Shown: in pieces, positions 33,897 to 42,071 of the stretch
How positions within the stretch are numbered: the stretch's first letter is position 1
Layout of the letters: each line of letters begins with the position of its first letter
Notes under the pieces: model-generated
The model's input: only the letters and a program-made list of their open reading frames with translations
What the model was told of the DNA's origin: nothing
The model's database searches: none
Assembly (NCBI RefSeq): GCF_030757795.1
Contig: NZ_JAUQWH010000025.1
Location: 1-64,000, forward strand
Source of the DNA: Actinoplanes oryzae
GTDB taxonomy: Bacteria; Actinomycetota; Actinomycetes; Mycobacteriales; Micromonosporaceae
Direction: 5' to 3'
DNA: 64,000 bases
Program-made: the position numbers and the translations under genes

Positions 33897-34549
33897 GGGT
33901 GGAGCCTCTCGACGACCCAGCGCTGCCCGTCGAGCCGGTAGCGGAGCCGATCGTGCAGGCGGCTCGTGCGCCCCTGCCAGAACTCGACCGTCCCGGGGAC
34001 GACGCGCAGCCCGCCCCAGTGCGGCGGCGCCGGGATCTCGCCGGCCTCGCCGAAGCGGGCGGCGGCCGCGGCGTACGCGTCGTCGATGGTCTTGCGATCG
34101 GGTGCGACCCGGCTCTGCTCGCTGGCCCACGCGCCCAGCTGCGAACCCCGCGGGCGGGTGGCGAAATACGCCTCGGTCTCGGCGCGGTCCACGCGCTGCA
34201 CCTGGCCCGCCACGATCACCTGACGCTGCATCGGGTGCCAGGGGAAGACCAGGCTCGCGTACGGGTTCGCGGCCGCCTCGGTGCCCTTGCGCGACCCGTA
34301 GTTGGTGAAGAACGTGAAGCCCCGCGCGTCCCACCCCTTGAGCAGGACCGTCCGGGAGCTGGGGCGGCCGGCGGCGTCCGCGGTCGCCACGATCATCGCA
34401 TTGGGCTCGGGCAGCCCGGCGCCGAGCGCGTCGGCGAACCAGCGCTCGAACTGCTCCGGCCAGGTCGCGGCGAGATCGGCCTCGAGCAGCGGGGCGTGCT
34501 CGGTGTAGTCACGCCGCATCCGATCGGGTGACGCTGGGTGGGAAGTCAC
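33893..34549 (-). CDS. pdxH: Pyridoxamine 5'-phosphate oxidase
   Basis: 218 residues from GTG 34549, AAAGGA 6 bases ahead. Characteristic blocks: [20 protein letters not shown] near the N terminus, [28 protein letters not shown] (FMN binding), [32 protein letters not shown], and the C-terminal [24 protein letters not shown] ending RLHP. It oxidises pyridoxine/pyridoxamine phosphate to PLP. It heads the four-gene operon and diverges from the citrate synthase gene. Two PLP-dependent aminotransferases lie nearby. Confidence 0.93.
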   Translation of the reverse strand: MTSHPASPDRMRRDYTEHAPLLEADLAATWPEQFERWFADALGAGLPEPNAMIVATADAAGRPSSRTVLLKGWDARGFTFFTNYGSRKGTEAAANPYASLVFPWHPMQRQVIVAGQVQRVDRAETEAYFATRPRGSQLGAWASEQSRVAPDRKTIDDAYAAAAARFGEAGEIPAPPHWGGLRVVPGTVEFWQGRTSRLHDRLRYRLDGQRWVVERLHP

Positions 34550-34714
34550 GAAGGTTCCTTTTCCTGCGGGTCGCCCTACGAACCTAGATCGCCTCCGCGC
34601 GGGCGGCTCCTCCGCGAGGATAGGTGTCGCGGAGAGCACATTTCCGTGAGTCGGATGTCAGGCAAAGATGAACCAACCCCCGGCCGGTCCGGCCGACGCG
34701 CTCAGGGAGGCATC

Positions 34715-35821
34715 GTGTCCGATTTCAAGCCGGGGCTGGAGGGCGTGATCGCCTTCGAGACCGAGATCGCCGAGCCGGACAAGGAAGGCGGCGCCCTGCG
34801 CTACCGCGGCGTCGACATCGAGGACCTCATCGGGCAGGTCTCCTTCGGCAGCGTGTGGGCGCTGCTGGTCGACGGCCGGTTCGGCCCCGGCCTGCCGCCG
34901 GCCGAGCCGTTCCCGGTGCCGGTGCACTCGGGCGACATCCGCGTCGACGTGCAGTCCGCGGTCGCGATGCTCGCGCCCTACTGGGGACTGTCCCAGCTGC
35001 TCGACGTCGGCGAGGAGCAGACCCGCAAGGACCTGGCCCGGGTGTCGGTCACCGCGCTGTCCTTCGTCGCCCAGGCCGCGCGCGGGCTCGGGCTGCCCGC
35101 GGTCCCGCAGAAGGACATCGACAAGGCGCAGACCGTGGTCGAGCGGTTCATGAAGCGCTGGCGCGGCGAGCCCGACCCCAGGCACGTCAAGGCCGTCGAC
35201 GCCTATTTCATCTCGGCCGCCGAGCACGGGCTCAACGCCTCCACCTTCACGACCCGGATCGTCGCGTCGACCGGCGCCGACGCGGCCGCGTGCATCTCGT
35301 CCGGCATCGGCGCGCTGTCCGGCCCGTTGCACGGCGGTGCCCCCTCGCGCGTGCTGCACATGATCGAGGCCGTCGAGCGCAGCGGCGACGCCGAGGCGTA
35401 CGTGAAGGGTGTCCTCGACCGGGGCGAGCGGCTGATGGGTTTCGGTCACCGCGTCTACCGGGCCGAGGATCCCCGCGCGCGCGTCCTGCGGCGCACGGCC
35501 AAGGAGCTGGGCGCCCCCCGCTTCGAGGTCGCCGAGGCCCTGGAGCGGGCCGCCCTCGCCGAGCTGCGGGCCCGCAAGCCCGACCGCGTGCTCGCCACGA
35601 ACGTCGAGTTCTGGTCGGCCGTGGTGCTCGACTTCGCCGAGGTGCCGGCGCACATGTTCACCTCGATGTTCACGTGCGCGCGGGTGGCCGGCTGGAGCGC
35701 TCACATCCTGGAACAGAAGAAACTCGGTCGCATCGTGCGCCCCAGCGCGCGTTATGTAGGACCGAGCCCCCGCAAGCCGCAGGACGTCGAGGGCTGGGAC
35801 TCGGTCCCGCATAACCTGTAG
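34715..35821 (+). CDS. Citrate synthase 2
   Basis: 368 residues from GTG 34715 with AGGGAGG ahead. It has the type-I citrate/methylcitrate synthase landmarks: GGALRYRGVDIEDL, AAEHGLNASTFTTRIVAST (catalytic His), GALSGPLHGGAPSRV (second His), MGFGHRVYRAEDPRA and NVEFWSAVVLDF (Asp region). It condenses acetyl-CoA with oxaloacetate. The short length and the order beside pdxH and serC match the second citrate synthase of actinobacteria. It is followed 29 bases later by serC on the same strand. Confidence 0.9.
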   Translation: MSDFKPGLEGVIAFETEIAEPDKEGGALRYRGVDIEDLIGQVSFGSVWALLVDGRFGPGLPPAEPFPVPVHSGDIRVDVQSAVAMLAPYWGLSQLLDVGEEQTRKDLARVSVTALSFVAQAARGLGLPAVPQKDIDKAQTVVERFMKRWRGEPDPRHVKAVDAYFISAAEHGLNASTFTTRIVASTGADAAACISSGIGALSGPLHGGAPSRVLHMIEAVERSGDAEAYVKGVLDRGERLMGFGHRVYRAEDPRARVLRRTAKELGAPRFEVAEALERAALAELRARKPDRVLATNVEFWSAVVLDFAEVPAHMFTSMFTCARVAGWSAHILEQKKLGRIVRPSARYVGPSPRKPQDVEGWDSVPHNL

Positions 35822-35850
35822 CTGCCCAGTCACCTCCGGAAGGACCCCCC

Positions 35851-36972
35851 GTGACCGACCCGATCCGCATCCCCGACGACCTCAAGCCTGTCGACGGACG
35901 GTTCGGCTCCGGCCCGAGCAAGGTCCGGCCCGCCGGCGTCGAGGCGCTCGCCCGGGTGGCCACCACCTACCTGGGCACCTCGCACCGGCAGCGGACGGTC
36001 AAGGACGAGGTCGCCCGGCTGCGCGCCGGCATCGCTGAGTTCTTCGCCGCCCCCGACGGCTACGAGGTGATCATCAGCAACGGCGGGACCAGCGCCTTCT
36101 GGGAGACGGCAACCTTCGGCCTCGTCCGGGAGAAGGCGCAGTTCGCGGAGTTCGGCGAGTTCGGTGCCAAGTTCGTCAAGGCGGTGTCCGACGCGCCGTT
36201 CCTCGCCGAGCCGACGGTGCACCGGGCGCCCGGTGGCGGGGCGGCGTTCCTGACCGCCGAGGCCGGGGTCGACACGTACGCCAGCGTGCACAACGAGACG
36301 TCGACCGGCGTCGCCGTACCGGTGCAGCGGGTGGCCGGGGCCGACGCCGGTGCGCTGCTGCTCACGGACGCGACCTCGGGTGGCGGCAGCCTCGACGTCG
36401 ACCTGACCCAGACCGACGTCTACTACCTGGCCCCGCAGAAGGCGTTCGGCTCCGACGGCGGTCTGTGGATCGCGCTCATGTCGCCGGCCGCCATCGAGCG
36501 GGCCCATGAGATCAAGGCCTCGGGCCGCTACATCCCGCAGTTCCTCGACCTGGTGACCGCGATCGAGCAGTCCCGCCTCGAGCAGACCTACAACACCCCG
36601 GCGCTGGCCACGGTCTTCCTGGCGGCCGAGCAGGTCGAGTGGATGAACGCGCAGGGCGGCCTCGGCTGGGCGGTCAAGCGCAGCGCGGAGAGCGCCACCG
36701 CGATCTACGGGTGGGCCGACCGGTCGTCGTACGCGACCCCGTTCGTCACCGACCCGGCGCTGCGCTCCCACGCGGTCGCCACGATCGACTTCGCGGAGGG
36801 CGTGGACGCGGCGGCGATCGCGAAGGTGCTCCGGGCCAACGGGATCGTGGACACCGAGCCGTACCGGAAGCTGGGGCGCAACCAGCTGCGCGTGGCGCTC
36901 TATCCGACGGTCGACCCGGCCGACGTCGAGGCGCTCACTCGATGCATCGATTACGTGGCTGATCGTCTCTGA
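35851..36972 (+). CDS. serC: Phosphoserine aminotransferase
   Basis: 373 residues from GTG 35851. Actinobacterial SerC features: PDDLKPVDGRFGSGPSKVRP at the N terminus, LGTSHRQRTVKDEVARL, NGGTSAFWETATFGLV, NETSTGVAVPVQR, the PLP Lys in YYLAPQKAFGSDGGLW, and the C-terminal LGRNQLRVALYPTVDP. It makes 3-phosphoserine for serine synthesis, using PLP. It lies between citrate synthase and a second aminotransferase and is closed by the hairpin at 36976-37020. Confidence 0.93.
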   Translation: MTDPIRIPDDLKPVDGRFGSGPSKVRPAGVEALARVATTYLGTSHRQRTVKDEVARLRAGIAEFFAAPDGYEVIISNGGTSAFWETATFGLVREKAQFAEFGEFGAKFVKAVSDAPFLAEPTVHRAPGGGAAFLTAEAGVDTYASVHNETSTGVAVPVQRVAGADAGALLLTDATSGGGSLDVDLTQTDVYYLAPQKAFGSDGGLWIALMSPAAIERAHEIKASGRYIPQFLDLVTAIEQSRLEQTYNTPALATVFLAAEQVEWMNAQGGLGWAVKRSAESATAIYGWADRSSYATPFVTDPALRSHAVATIDFAEGVDAAAIAKVLRANGIVDTEPYRKLGRNQLRVALYPTVDPADVEALTRCIDYVADRL

Positions 36973-36975
36973 ACT

Positions 36976-37020
36976 CTCCGGCGGTGCCGCCCGTACTGAG
37001 GGGCGGCACTGTCGCCGGAG
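36976..37020 (+). terminator. Long hairpin between serC and the next aminotransferase
   Basis: The 17-base strand CTCCGGCGGTGCCGCCC (36976-36992) pairs with GGGCGGCAC (37001-37009) and, after a 3-base bulge, CGCCGGAG (37013-37020); the loop is 8 bases. It ends 13 bases before the next ATG and directly abuts that gene's ribosome site region, so it might attenuate as well as terminate. Confidence 0.65.
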
Positions 37021-37033
37021 AAACGGAGTCGCC

Positions 37034-38269
37034 ATGGCACGGACGGGAATCGACACTTCGATCCTGCACAAGGGTGCGCACAGCGCGTCCTACTTCGACC
37101 TGGCACGCAGCGCCGGCGAGGGCGTGGAGATCGTCGACTTCTGCATCCCGTGCAACCCGTACTTCCCGACTCCGGAGATGTTCGACGAGCTGTCCCGGGA
37201 CCTCAAGAACATCCTGAAGTACTACCCGAGCGACTCCGGCAGCATCACGAACAAGCTGGCCAGCGTGCTCGGGCTGCACCCGCAGACGGTCGCGATGGCC
37301 AACGGCTCCACCGAGCTGATCACGTGGATCGACCACCTGCTGATCAAGGAGAGCATCGCGATCCCGATCCCCACCTTCGGCCGCTGGACCGACCAGCCGC
37401 TGGAGACGGGCAAGCGGGTCGACATGTTCCCGCTGCAGGAGCGCGACGGCTTCCGGCTCAACCTGGACGACTACGTCGGCTTCATCCGCGACCGTGGCTC
37501 GCGCGTGGCCGTGGTCTGCAACGTCAACAACCCGGACGGCTGCTACCTGCCGCGCCGGGACGTCGTGCGGTTCATGGACCAGCTCGCCGACCTCGACCTG
37601 GTCGTCATCGACGAGTCGTTCATCGACTTCTCCGACGCCGAGCAGTACCCCTCGGTCGGTCCCGACGCGGTGATCCGGCCCAACGTGGTCGTCCTCAAGA
37701 GCCTGGGCAAGAACTTCGGCCTGCACGGCATCCGCTTCGGCTACCTCATGGCCAACCCGGCCATCGCCGGCAAGATCGGCAAGGCGCTGCCGAAGTGGAA
37801 CCTCAACTCGCTCGCCGAGAAGGTGGTCTACATGATCAAGGACCACGAGGCCGAGTACGAGGACAGCCTGCGCCTGCTCAGCCGGGACCGCCGGGACATG
37901 GGCGCCGAGCTGGAGCGCGTGCCGGGCCTGACCGTCTTCCCGTCGCAGGGCAACTTCATCCTGGTCAAGCTGCCGACCGAGTGGTCCGGCACCGGGCTGC
38001 GCGACTATCTCGTGGCCAACCACGGCGTCTACACCCGGGAGTGCGGCAACAAGCTCGGCATGACCAGCCAGTTCATGCGGCTCGTCGTGCGCCCCGCCCG
38101 GGACGTCGACCGGCTGATCGACGGGATGATGGACTACGGGCGGCAGTTCCGGGTGCGGCCGGCCTACGAGCCGTCCGGCGGCTACATCGACGACGTGCCC
38201 GACAACCTCGTGCAGTACCCGTCGCACCGGGCGACCGAGTACTCGAGCCGGCGGGTGGTCAACGGCTGA
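37034..38269 (+). CDS. Class I/II PLP-dependent aminotransferase
   Basis: 411 residues from ATG 37034, GGAG 5 bases ahead. Fold-type I features: NGSTELITWIDHLL, CNVNNPDGCYLPRRDV, VVIDESFIDFSDAEQ, the PLP Lys in VLKSLGKNFGLHGIRFGY and the C-terminal Arg in MRLVVRPARDVD. The overall pattern is close to histidinol-phosphate aminotransferase and CobD-type enzymes, but no his or cob gene is near. The last 50 residues (RPAYEPSGGYIDDVPDNL) are an extension not usual in HisC. The substrate is unknown. Confidence 0.83.
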   Translation: MARTGIDTSILHKGAHSASYFDLARSAGEGVEIVDFCIPCNPYFPTPEMFDELSRDLKNILKYYPSDSGSITNKLASVLGLHPQTVAMANGSTELITWIDHLLIKESIAIPIPTFGRWTDQPLETGKRVDMFPLQERDGFRLNLDDYVGFIRDRGSRVAVVCNVNNPDGCYLPRRDVVRFMDQLADLDLVVIDESFIDFSDAEQYPSVGPDAVIRPNVVVLKSLGKNFGLHGIRFGYLMANPAIAGKIGKALPKWNLNSLAEKVVYMIKDHEAEYEDSLRLLSRDRRDMGAELERVPGLTVFPSQGNFILVKLPTEWSGTGLRDYLVANHGVYTRECGNKLGMTSQFMRLVVRPARDVDRLIDGMMDYGRQFRVRPAYEPSGGYIDDVPDNLVQYPSHRATEYSSRRVVNG

Positions 38270-38409
38270 GGCTTGTCAATTCCCTCGTACGGTGGGAGTT
38301 GCCACAGTCCGGCCCCACTTGCCGGTCTGCCCTGGTGGCGCCGGGATCCCGGACGTATAAATGGGGTTGGTTCCGGGAATTCGTAAGATCATCTTCGCAG
38401 GTCAATGAG

Positions 38410-38438
38410 TTCGACGGCGTGGCTTACCACCATAGGGT
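38410..38438 (+). promoter_or_regulatory. Candidate sigma-70-type promoter of sepH
   Basis: TTCGAC (38410-38415) and TAGGGT (38433-38438) are separated by 17 bases and match the actinobacterial housekeeping pattern. The predicted leader is about 75 bases. A second A/T-rich patch (TATAAATG) lies about 80 bases further upstream within the 250-base gap. Confidence 0.4.
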
Positions 38439-38519
38439 GACCAAGGCGCGTACGGTGTCTGGAAACGCGCCCGGGTGGCTGACTCTCGGGACAGGCCAGC
38501 GACGGGACGGAGGCAACGC

Positions 38520-39584
38520 ATGCGGCCGGTACGCTTCGTCGCCCTCTCCGAGGACGGCCAGGCCCTGGTGCTCGCCGACGAGGTCGGCCGGCTCCTCGCC
38601 CTGCCCATCGACGACCGGGTCAGCGGCGCCCTGCACCACGAGGGCGGCGCGCCCAGCGCGACAGGCACCGTGGTGGCGGTGGCCACAGCGGATGCCCTGG
38701 CGTCGCTGTCACCGCGCGACATCCAGGCGCGCATCCGGCAGGGCGAGTCCGCCGAGGACGTCGCCCGCATCGCCGGCGTGCCCGTCGACCGCGTCCTGCG
38801 CTATGCGGGCCCGGTGCTGCAGGAGCGCGCCATGCTCGCCCAGCACGCCCGCCGCACCCGGCTGAAGACGTCCGACTCGGGCGCGCCGCTGGCCGAGGTG
38901 GTCGACAGCCGGCTCGCCCAGCACGGCATCGACACCGAGAAGATCTCGTGGGACGCGTTCCGCCGCGACGACGGCACCTGGCGCATCGTCGCCACGTGGC
39001 CCTCCGGCAAGGCGACCGCCCAGGCGATGTGGGACCTCGACAAGGGCCGCCAGGTCGTCTCGCCCCACGACGACATGGCGCAATACCTGTGCGCCGAGCG
39101 CCCGACCCCGATCCTCGGCCAGGAGCCCGCTCCCGAGCGCGGCGAGCGTGGCGGCCACGGCCTGCCCACCCCCGCCCGCGCGGAGCAGCCGTCCCGCGGC
39201 CGCGGCCTGCCCGCCACCGACGCGCCCCGGCCCACCCGCGACCCGATCCGGGCCGGCCGCGACGCGCTGCTGGCCTCGCTCGACCGCCCGCTCGACAGCG
39301 ACCGCCCCGGCCGCTCGCTCGGCCCCGCGGCGCAGGAGACCACCCGTCGTCCGGTCGCCGGTGGCGCTGCCGCGCTGCTCGGCGGCGGCGCCGGGTCGGC
39401 CTTCGACGACGACGCCGACCTCCCCAAGGAGGTCCCCGCCGTGCCGAGCCTCGCCGTCCTGCGACCCCGCCGCACCGGCACCGAGCAGACCGACGCGGAC
39501 GAGTCGGCCAAGCCGCGCAAGCGCCTCCCGAGCTGGGACGACGTGCTCTTCGGCGGCGGCCCCGCCGCCCGCGAGAGCTCCTGA
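38520..39584 (+). CDS. sepH: Cell-division protein SepH (DUF3071)
   Basis: 354 residues from ATG 38520, CGGAGG 6 bases ahead. The N-terminal DUF3071 domain is complete: MRPVRFVALSEDGQALVLAD, then LSPRDIQARIRQGESAEDVARIAGVPVDRVLRYAGPVLQER with a helix-turn-helix, and WRIVATWPSGKATAQAMWDL. The C-terminal half (about 195-354) is Pro/Arg-rich and disordered, ending KRLPSWDDVLFGG. SepH binds FtsZ and promotes its assembly into septal filaments in Streptomyces and mycobacteria. The last 26 bases of the gene, stop included, are repeated in tandem beyond it. Confidence 0.92.
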   Translation: MRPVRFVALSEDGQALVLADEVGRLLALPIDDRVSGALHHEGGAPSATGTVVAVATADALASLSPRDIQARIRQGESAEDVARIAGVPVDRVLRYAGPVLQERAMLAQHARRTRLKTSDSGAPLAEVVDSRLAQHGIDTEKISWDAFRRDDGTWRIVATWPSGKATAQAMWDLDKGRQVVSPHDDMAQYLCAERPTPILGQEPAPERGERGGHGLPTPARAEQPSRGRGLPATDAPRPTRDPIRAGRDALLASLDRPLDSDRPGRSLGPAAQETTRRPVAGGAAALLGGGAGSAFDDDADLPKEVPAVPSLAVLRPRRTGTEQTDADESAKPRKRLPSWDDVLFGGGPAARESS

Positions 39585-39636
39585 GCCCCGCCGCCCGCGA
39601 GAGCTCCTGAGCCCCGCCGCCAGCGAGAGCTTTTGA
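39559..39636 (+). repeat. Tandem 26-bp repeat of the sepH 3' end
   Basis: Unit GCCCCGCCGCCCGCGAGAGC followed by TCCTGA. Copy 1 (39559-39584) is the end of sepH with its TGA; copy 2 (39585-39610) is identical; copy 3 (39611-39636) differs in three bases; a partial copy follows to about 39652. Each copy carries a stop codon. Confidence 0.9.
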
Positions 39637-39699
39637 GCCCCGCCGCCGGCCGGGCGCCACCGCACGCACGATCCGCTCCTCGGCCGATCAGCGGAAGCT

Positions 39700-40170
39700 T
39701 CACCAGCTGCCCAGTGATCGGTAGACGCCCCGGTCACTGTGGACGAGCGTGATCTCCTCCACGGCCCACCCGGGCCCGGCATAGTCGGCGAGCGCGCTCG
39801 TCAGCGCGTCGTCCCTGGCGTAGGCGACGGTGAGATGCGGTCGGAACGGCCGTTCGTCGGTCAGCTCCACCGCGTCCCGCACCGCGGCGGCCAGGTCGTC
39901 CAGCTCACCCTCGACCCCGGCCCACGTGACGCGGCGGGCGAAGTCACCACCGCCGCGCAGCCGCAGCTCGCGGCCCTTCGGCACGGCCACCCCGGCCAGT
40001 CGCGCTCGCAGGGCCGGCAGCCGCTCCTCGGCCACCTCGCCGAGGAACGCCAGCGTGACGTGCCACTTCTCGACCGGCGTGAGCTTCGCTCGGGGATGCC
40101 GCCGCCGCAGATGCCGGCTCAGATCACGGCGCGCGCTCTCCGGCGGGTACAAGGCCACGAACAACCGCAT
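39700..40170 (-). CDS. thpR: RNA 2',3'-cyclic phosphodiesterase (2'-5' RNA ligase family)
   Basis: 156 residues from the ATG at 40170. Two HxTx motifs, HVTLAFLGEV (about 38) and HLTVAYARDD (about 118), define the 2H phosphoesterase family; the start MRLFVALYPPESAR and spacing fit ThpR. It hydrolyses 2',3'-cyclic phosphates on RNA or nucleotides. It lies 25 bases downstream of a membrane-protein gene on the same strand. Confidence 0.85.
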   Translation of the reverse strand: MRLFVALYPPESARRDLSRHLRRRHPRAKLTPVEKWHVTLAFLGEVAEERLPALRARLAGVAVPKGRELRLRGGGDFARRVTWAGVEGELDDLAAAVRDAVELTDERPFRPHLTVAYARDDALTSALADYAGPGWAVEEITLVHSDRGVYRSLGSW

Positions 40171-40195
40171 CCCGCCACCATCGCACGGCTGCCGC

Positions 40196-40714
40196 TCAGC
40201 GCAGCTTCATCCCCGCAGCTGTCAGCTCCTCCTCGACCCGGAGACGTTCCAGCTCGAGGTCCATGCCGGCGAGGGCGGACAGCTGGTGGCGCACGCCCAG
40301 CGCGTCGCTGGCCAGCGACAGCCGGTCGTCGTACGCCCGCAGCACCGCATCCCGCCAGCGCACCGACTCGCAGCTCGGGCCGCTCAGCCGCTGGCGTCCC
40401 AGCCGGCGCAGGTCGGCGGCCACCTCCTCGATGCGGGGCCGGGCCGCGGGCACAGGCGCCCAGGAGGGAGCGCCCATCCACTCGTCCAGCACGCGCAGCG
40501 TCACATCGTCGGCGGGCAGCAGACATCCCGGCGTCCGGCCGGGAGGCGGCAGGCATTCCGGCGTCCGGCCGGCGGGCGGCAGACATTCCGTCGTCCGGCG
40601 GGCGAGCACCCGCCGCACGGCCCGCGTCTCGAGGCGGACGACGGCCGCGAGGATCGGCAGAAGCGCCGACACCAGGAGCGCCGTCGAAAGCACGCCAATG
40701 TGCGTCATTGCCAC
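40196..40714 (-). CDS. Hypothetical membrane-anchored protein with 10-residue repeats
   Basis: 172 residues from GTG 40714 (ATG 40708 is an alternative; neither has a good ribosome site). One N-terminal membrane helix (about 8-28, VLSTALLVSALLPILAAVV), then three 10-residue repeats GRTPECLPPP-like (about 40-69), then a helical domain (about 80-172: ARPRIEEVAADLRRLGRQRL ... LALAGMDLELERLRVEEEL). I do not recognise the family. The helical part resembles small actinobacterial proteins encoded next to thpR, but no function is suggested. Confidence 0.6.
   Translation of the reverse strand: MAMTHIGVLSTALLVSALLPILAAVVRLETRAVRRVLARRTTECLPPAGRTPECLPPPGRTPGCLLPADDVTLRVLDEWMGAPSWAPVPAARPRIEEVAADLRRLGRQRLSGPSCESVRWRDAVLRAYDDRLSLASDALGVRHQLSALAGMDLELERLRVEEELTAAGMKLR
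40511..40600 (-). repeat. Three 30-bp in-frame tandem repeats
   Basis: Three copies at 40511-40540, 40541-40570 and 40571-40600, each with the core GCGTCCGGCC or close to it, preceded by AGACATCCCG-like sequence. They code for the GRTP(E/G)CLPP(P/A) repeats of the overlapping gene and keep its frame. Each copy brings one cysteine, giving three evenly spaced cysteines. Confidence 0.85.
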
Positions 40715-40836
40715 GGACCGACGCTAAGGCTTCCGGAAGGAGAACAGACAGAGCCATTCGGATGACTTGACCTGCCAGAATTCGCCGCGCACCGGGCTCT
40801 TGTCCCCCGCGGGCCAGGGCGCTTCCCTCCCGCCGG

Positions 40837-42045
40837 TCACCCGATGCGGCGGTCCCGGCCGGCGATCCAGCCCGCGACCATCTGCGGCACCGTGAGGACA
40901 GCCATCAGGGTCATCGGGATGCCCCACGTCCCGTTGTGCTCGTAGAGCGCCCCCACCACGACCGGGCCGGGGATCGAGAGCAGATAGCCGGTGCTCTGCG
41001 CGAACGCCGACAGCCGCACCACCACGGCCGGCGTCCGGCCGCGCATGGCGATCATCGTCAGCGCCACCGGGAAGGCGCAGTTCGCCACGCCGAGGCACAG
41101 CGCCCACAGCAGGGGCGCGCCGGCCGGGCTGACGGCGAGTCCGATGTACCCGGCGAGGCCGAACAGTCCGATGCCGACGACGATCTCGCTCTGCCGGGGC
41201 ATCCGGCCGGCGACCGCGGAGAGCGCGAACGACAGCGGGACGCCCAGCACCGAGGTCAGGGCGAAGAGCAGCCCCGCGGTCTCCGCCGAGAGGCCGGCGT
41301 CGCGGAAGACCTGCGGCAGCCAGCCCATGATCACGTACGCGGCGGTGGACTGCAGCCCGAAGAACACGGCGAGTGCCCAGGCGAGCGGCGACCGGCGCAA
41401 CTGGACGGGCACCTCGCCGGCCGGCGGCGGGGCGGCGGAGCGCTCGCGGGCCAGCATGATCCACGACGGCAGGGCGAGCGCCGCGATCACCGCCCAGACG
41501 CCGAGGCCCAGCCGCCAGTCGTCGCCGAACGCCGAGGTGAGCGGCACAGTCACGGCGGCCGCGGCGGACGCCCCGAGGTTGAGCGCGACCGAGTAGAGCC
41601 CGGTCATGAAGCCGACCTTGTCAGGGAAGCGCTGCTTCACGACGACCGGCAGCAGCACGTTGGCGAGGGCGATGCCCGCGAGCGCGAGGGCCGTCAGGGC
41701 GAGGAAGAGCGGCGTACCGGAGGCGAAGGGCCGGACCGCCAGGCCCAGTGTGAGCGCACCCACGCCGATCGCGACGGCCCCGCTCGTGCCCCAGCGCCGG
41801 GCGACCAGCGGCGCGGACGAGCCGATCAGGGCGAAGCACACCGACGGCACGGACGTCAGCAGCCCCGCCACGGTCGCGTTCATGCCGAGGCTCGCGCGCA
41901 CCTCCTCCAGCACCGGGCCGAGGCTCGTGACAGCGGGGCGAAGGTTGATCGCGGCCAGCAGCAGTCCGGTGGCCGCGAGGGCACGTCCGGCGGTGCGGCC
42001 GGTCGCCACGCGGCCGTTCCTCGGCGTGCTGCTGGTAGTCGTCAT
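40837..42045 (-). CDS. MFS transporter of the CynX/NimT type
   Basis: 402 residues from ATG 42045 (two more ATGs at 42054 and 42057 are possible). Twelve helices; LLLAAINLRPAVTSLGPVLEEVR, GLLTSVPSVCFALIGSSAPLVARRWG and NVLLPVVVKQRFPDKVGFMTGLYS are typical of the CynX/nitroimidazole/cyanate group. The second half contains STAAYVIMGWLPQVFRDAGLSAETAG. These proteins export small drugs or anions. It diverges from a GntR gene 23 bases away, which probably regulates it. Confidence 0.85.
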   Translation of the reverse strand: MTTTSSTPRNGRVATGRTAGRALAATGLLLAAINLRPAVTSLGPVLEEVRASLGMNATVAGLLTSVPSVCFALIGSSAPLVARRWGTSGAVAIGVGALTLGLAVRPFASGTPLFLALTALALAGIALANVLLPVVVKQRFPDKVGFMTGLYSVALNLGASAAAAVTVPLTSAFGDDWRLGLGVWAVIAALALPSWIMLARERSAAPPPAGEVPVQLRRSPLAWALAVFFGLQSTAAYVIMGWLPQVFRDAGLSAETAGLLFALTSVLGVPLSFALSAVAGRMPRQSEIVVGIGLFGLAGYIGLAVSPAGAPLLWALCLGVANCAFPVALTMIAMRGRTPAVVVRLSAFAQSTGYLLSIPGPVVVGALYEHNGTWGIPMTLMAVLTVPQMVAGWIAGRDRRIG

Positions 42046-42049
42046 GCCA

Positions 42050-42071
42050 CCCATCATAGAATCATGGGATG
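42050..42071. promoter_or_regulatory. Candidate GntR operator between divergent genes
   Basis: The short divergent region holds CCCAT (42050-42054)/ATGGG (42064-42068) and CATC (42052-42055)/GATG (42068-42071) inverted pairs within the A/T-rich patch ATCATAGAATCATGGG. It covers the start region of both genes; the short arms make it tentative. Confidence 0.3.
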
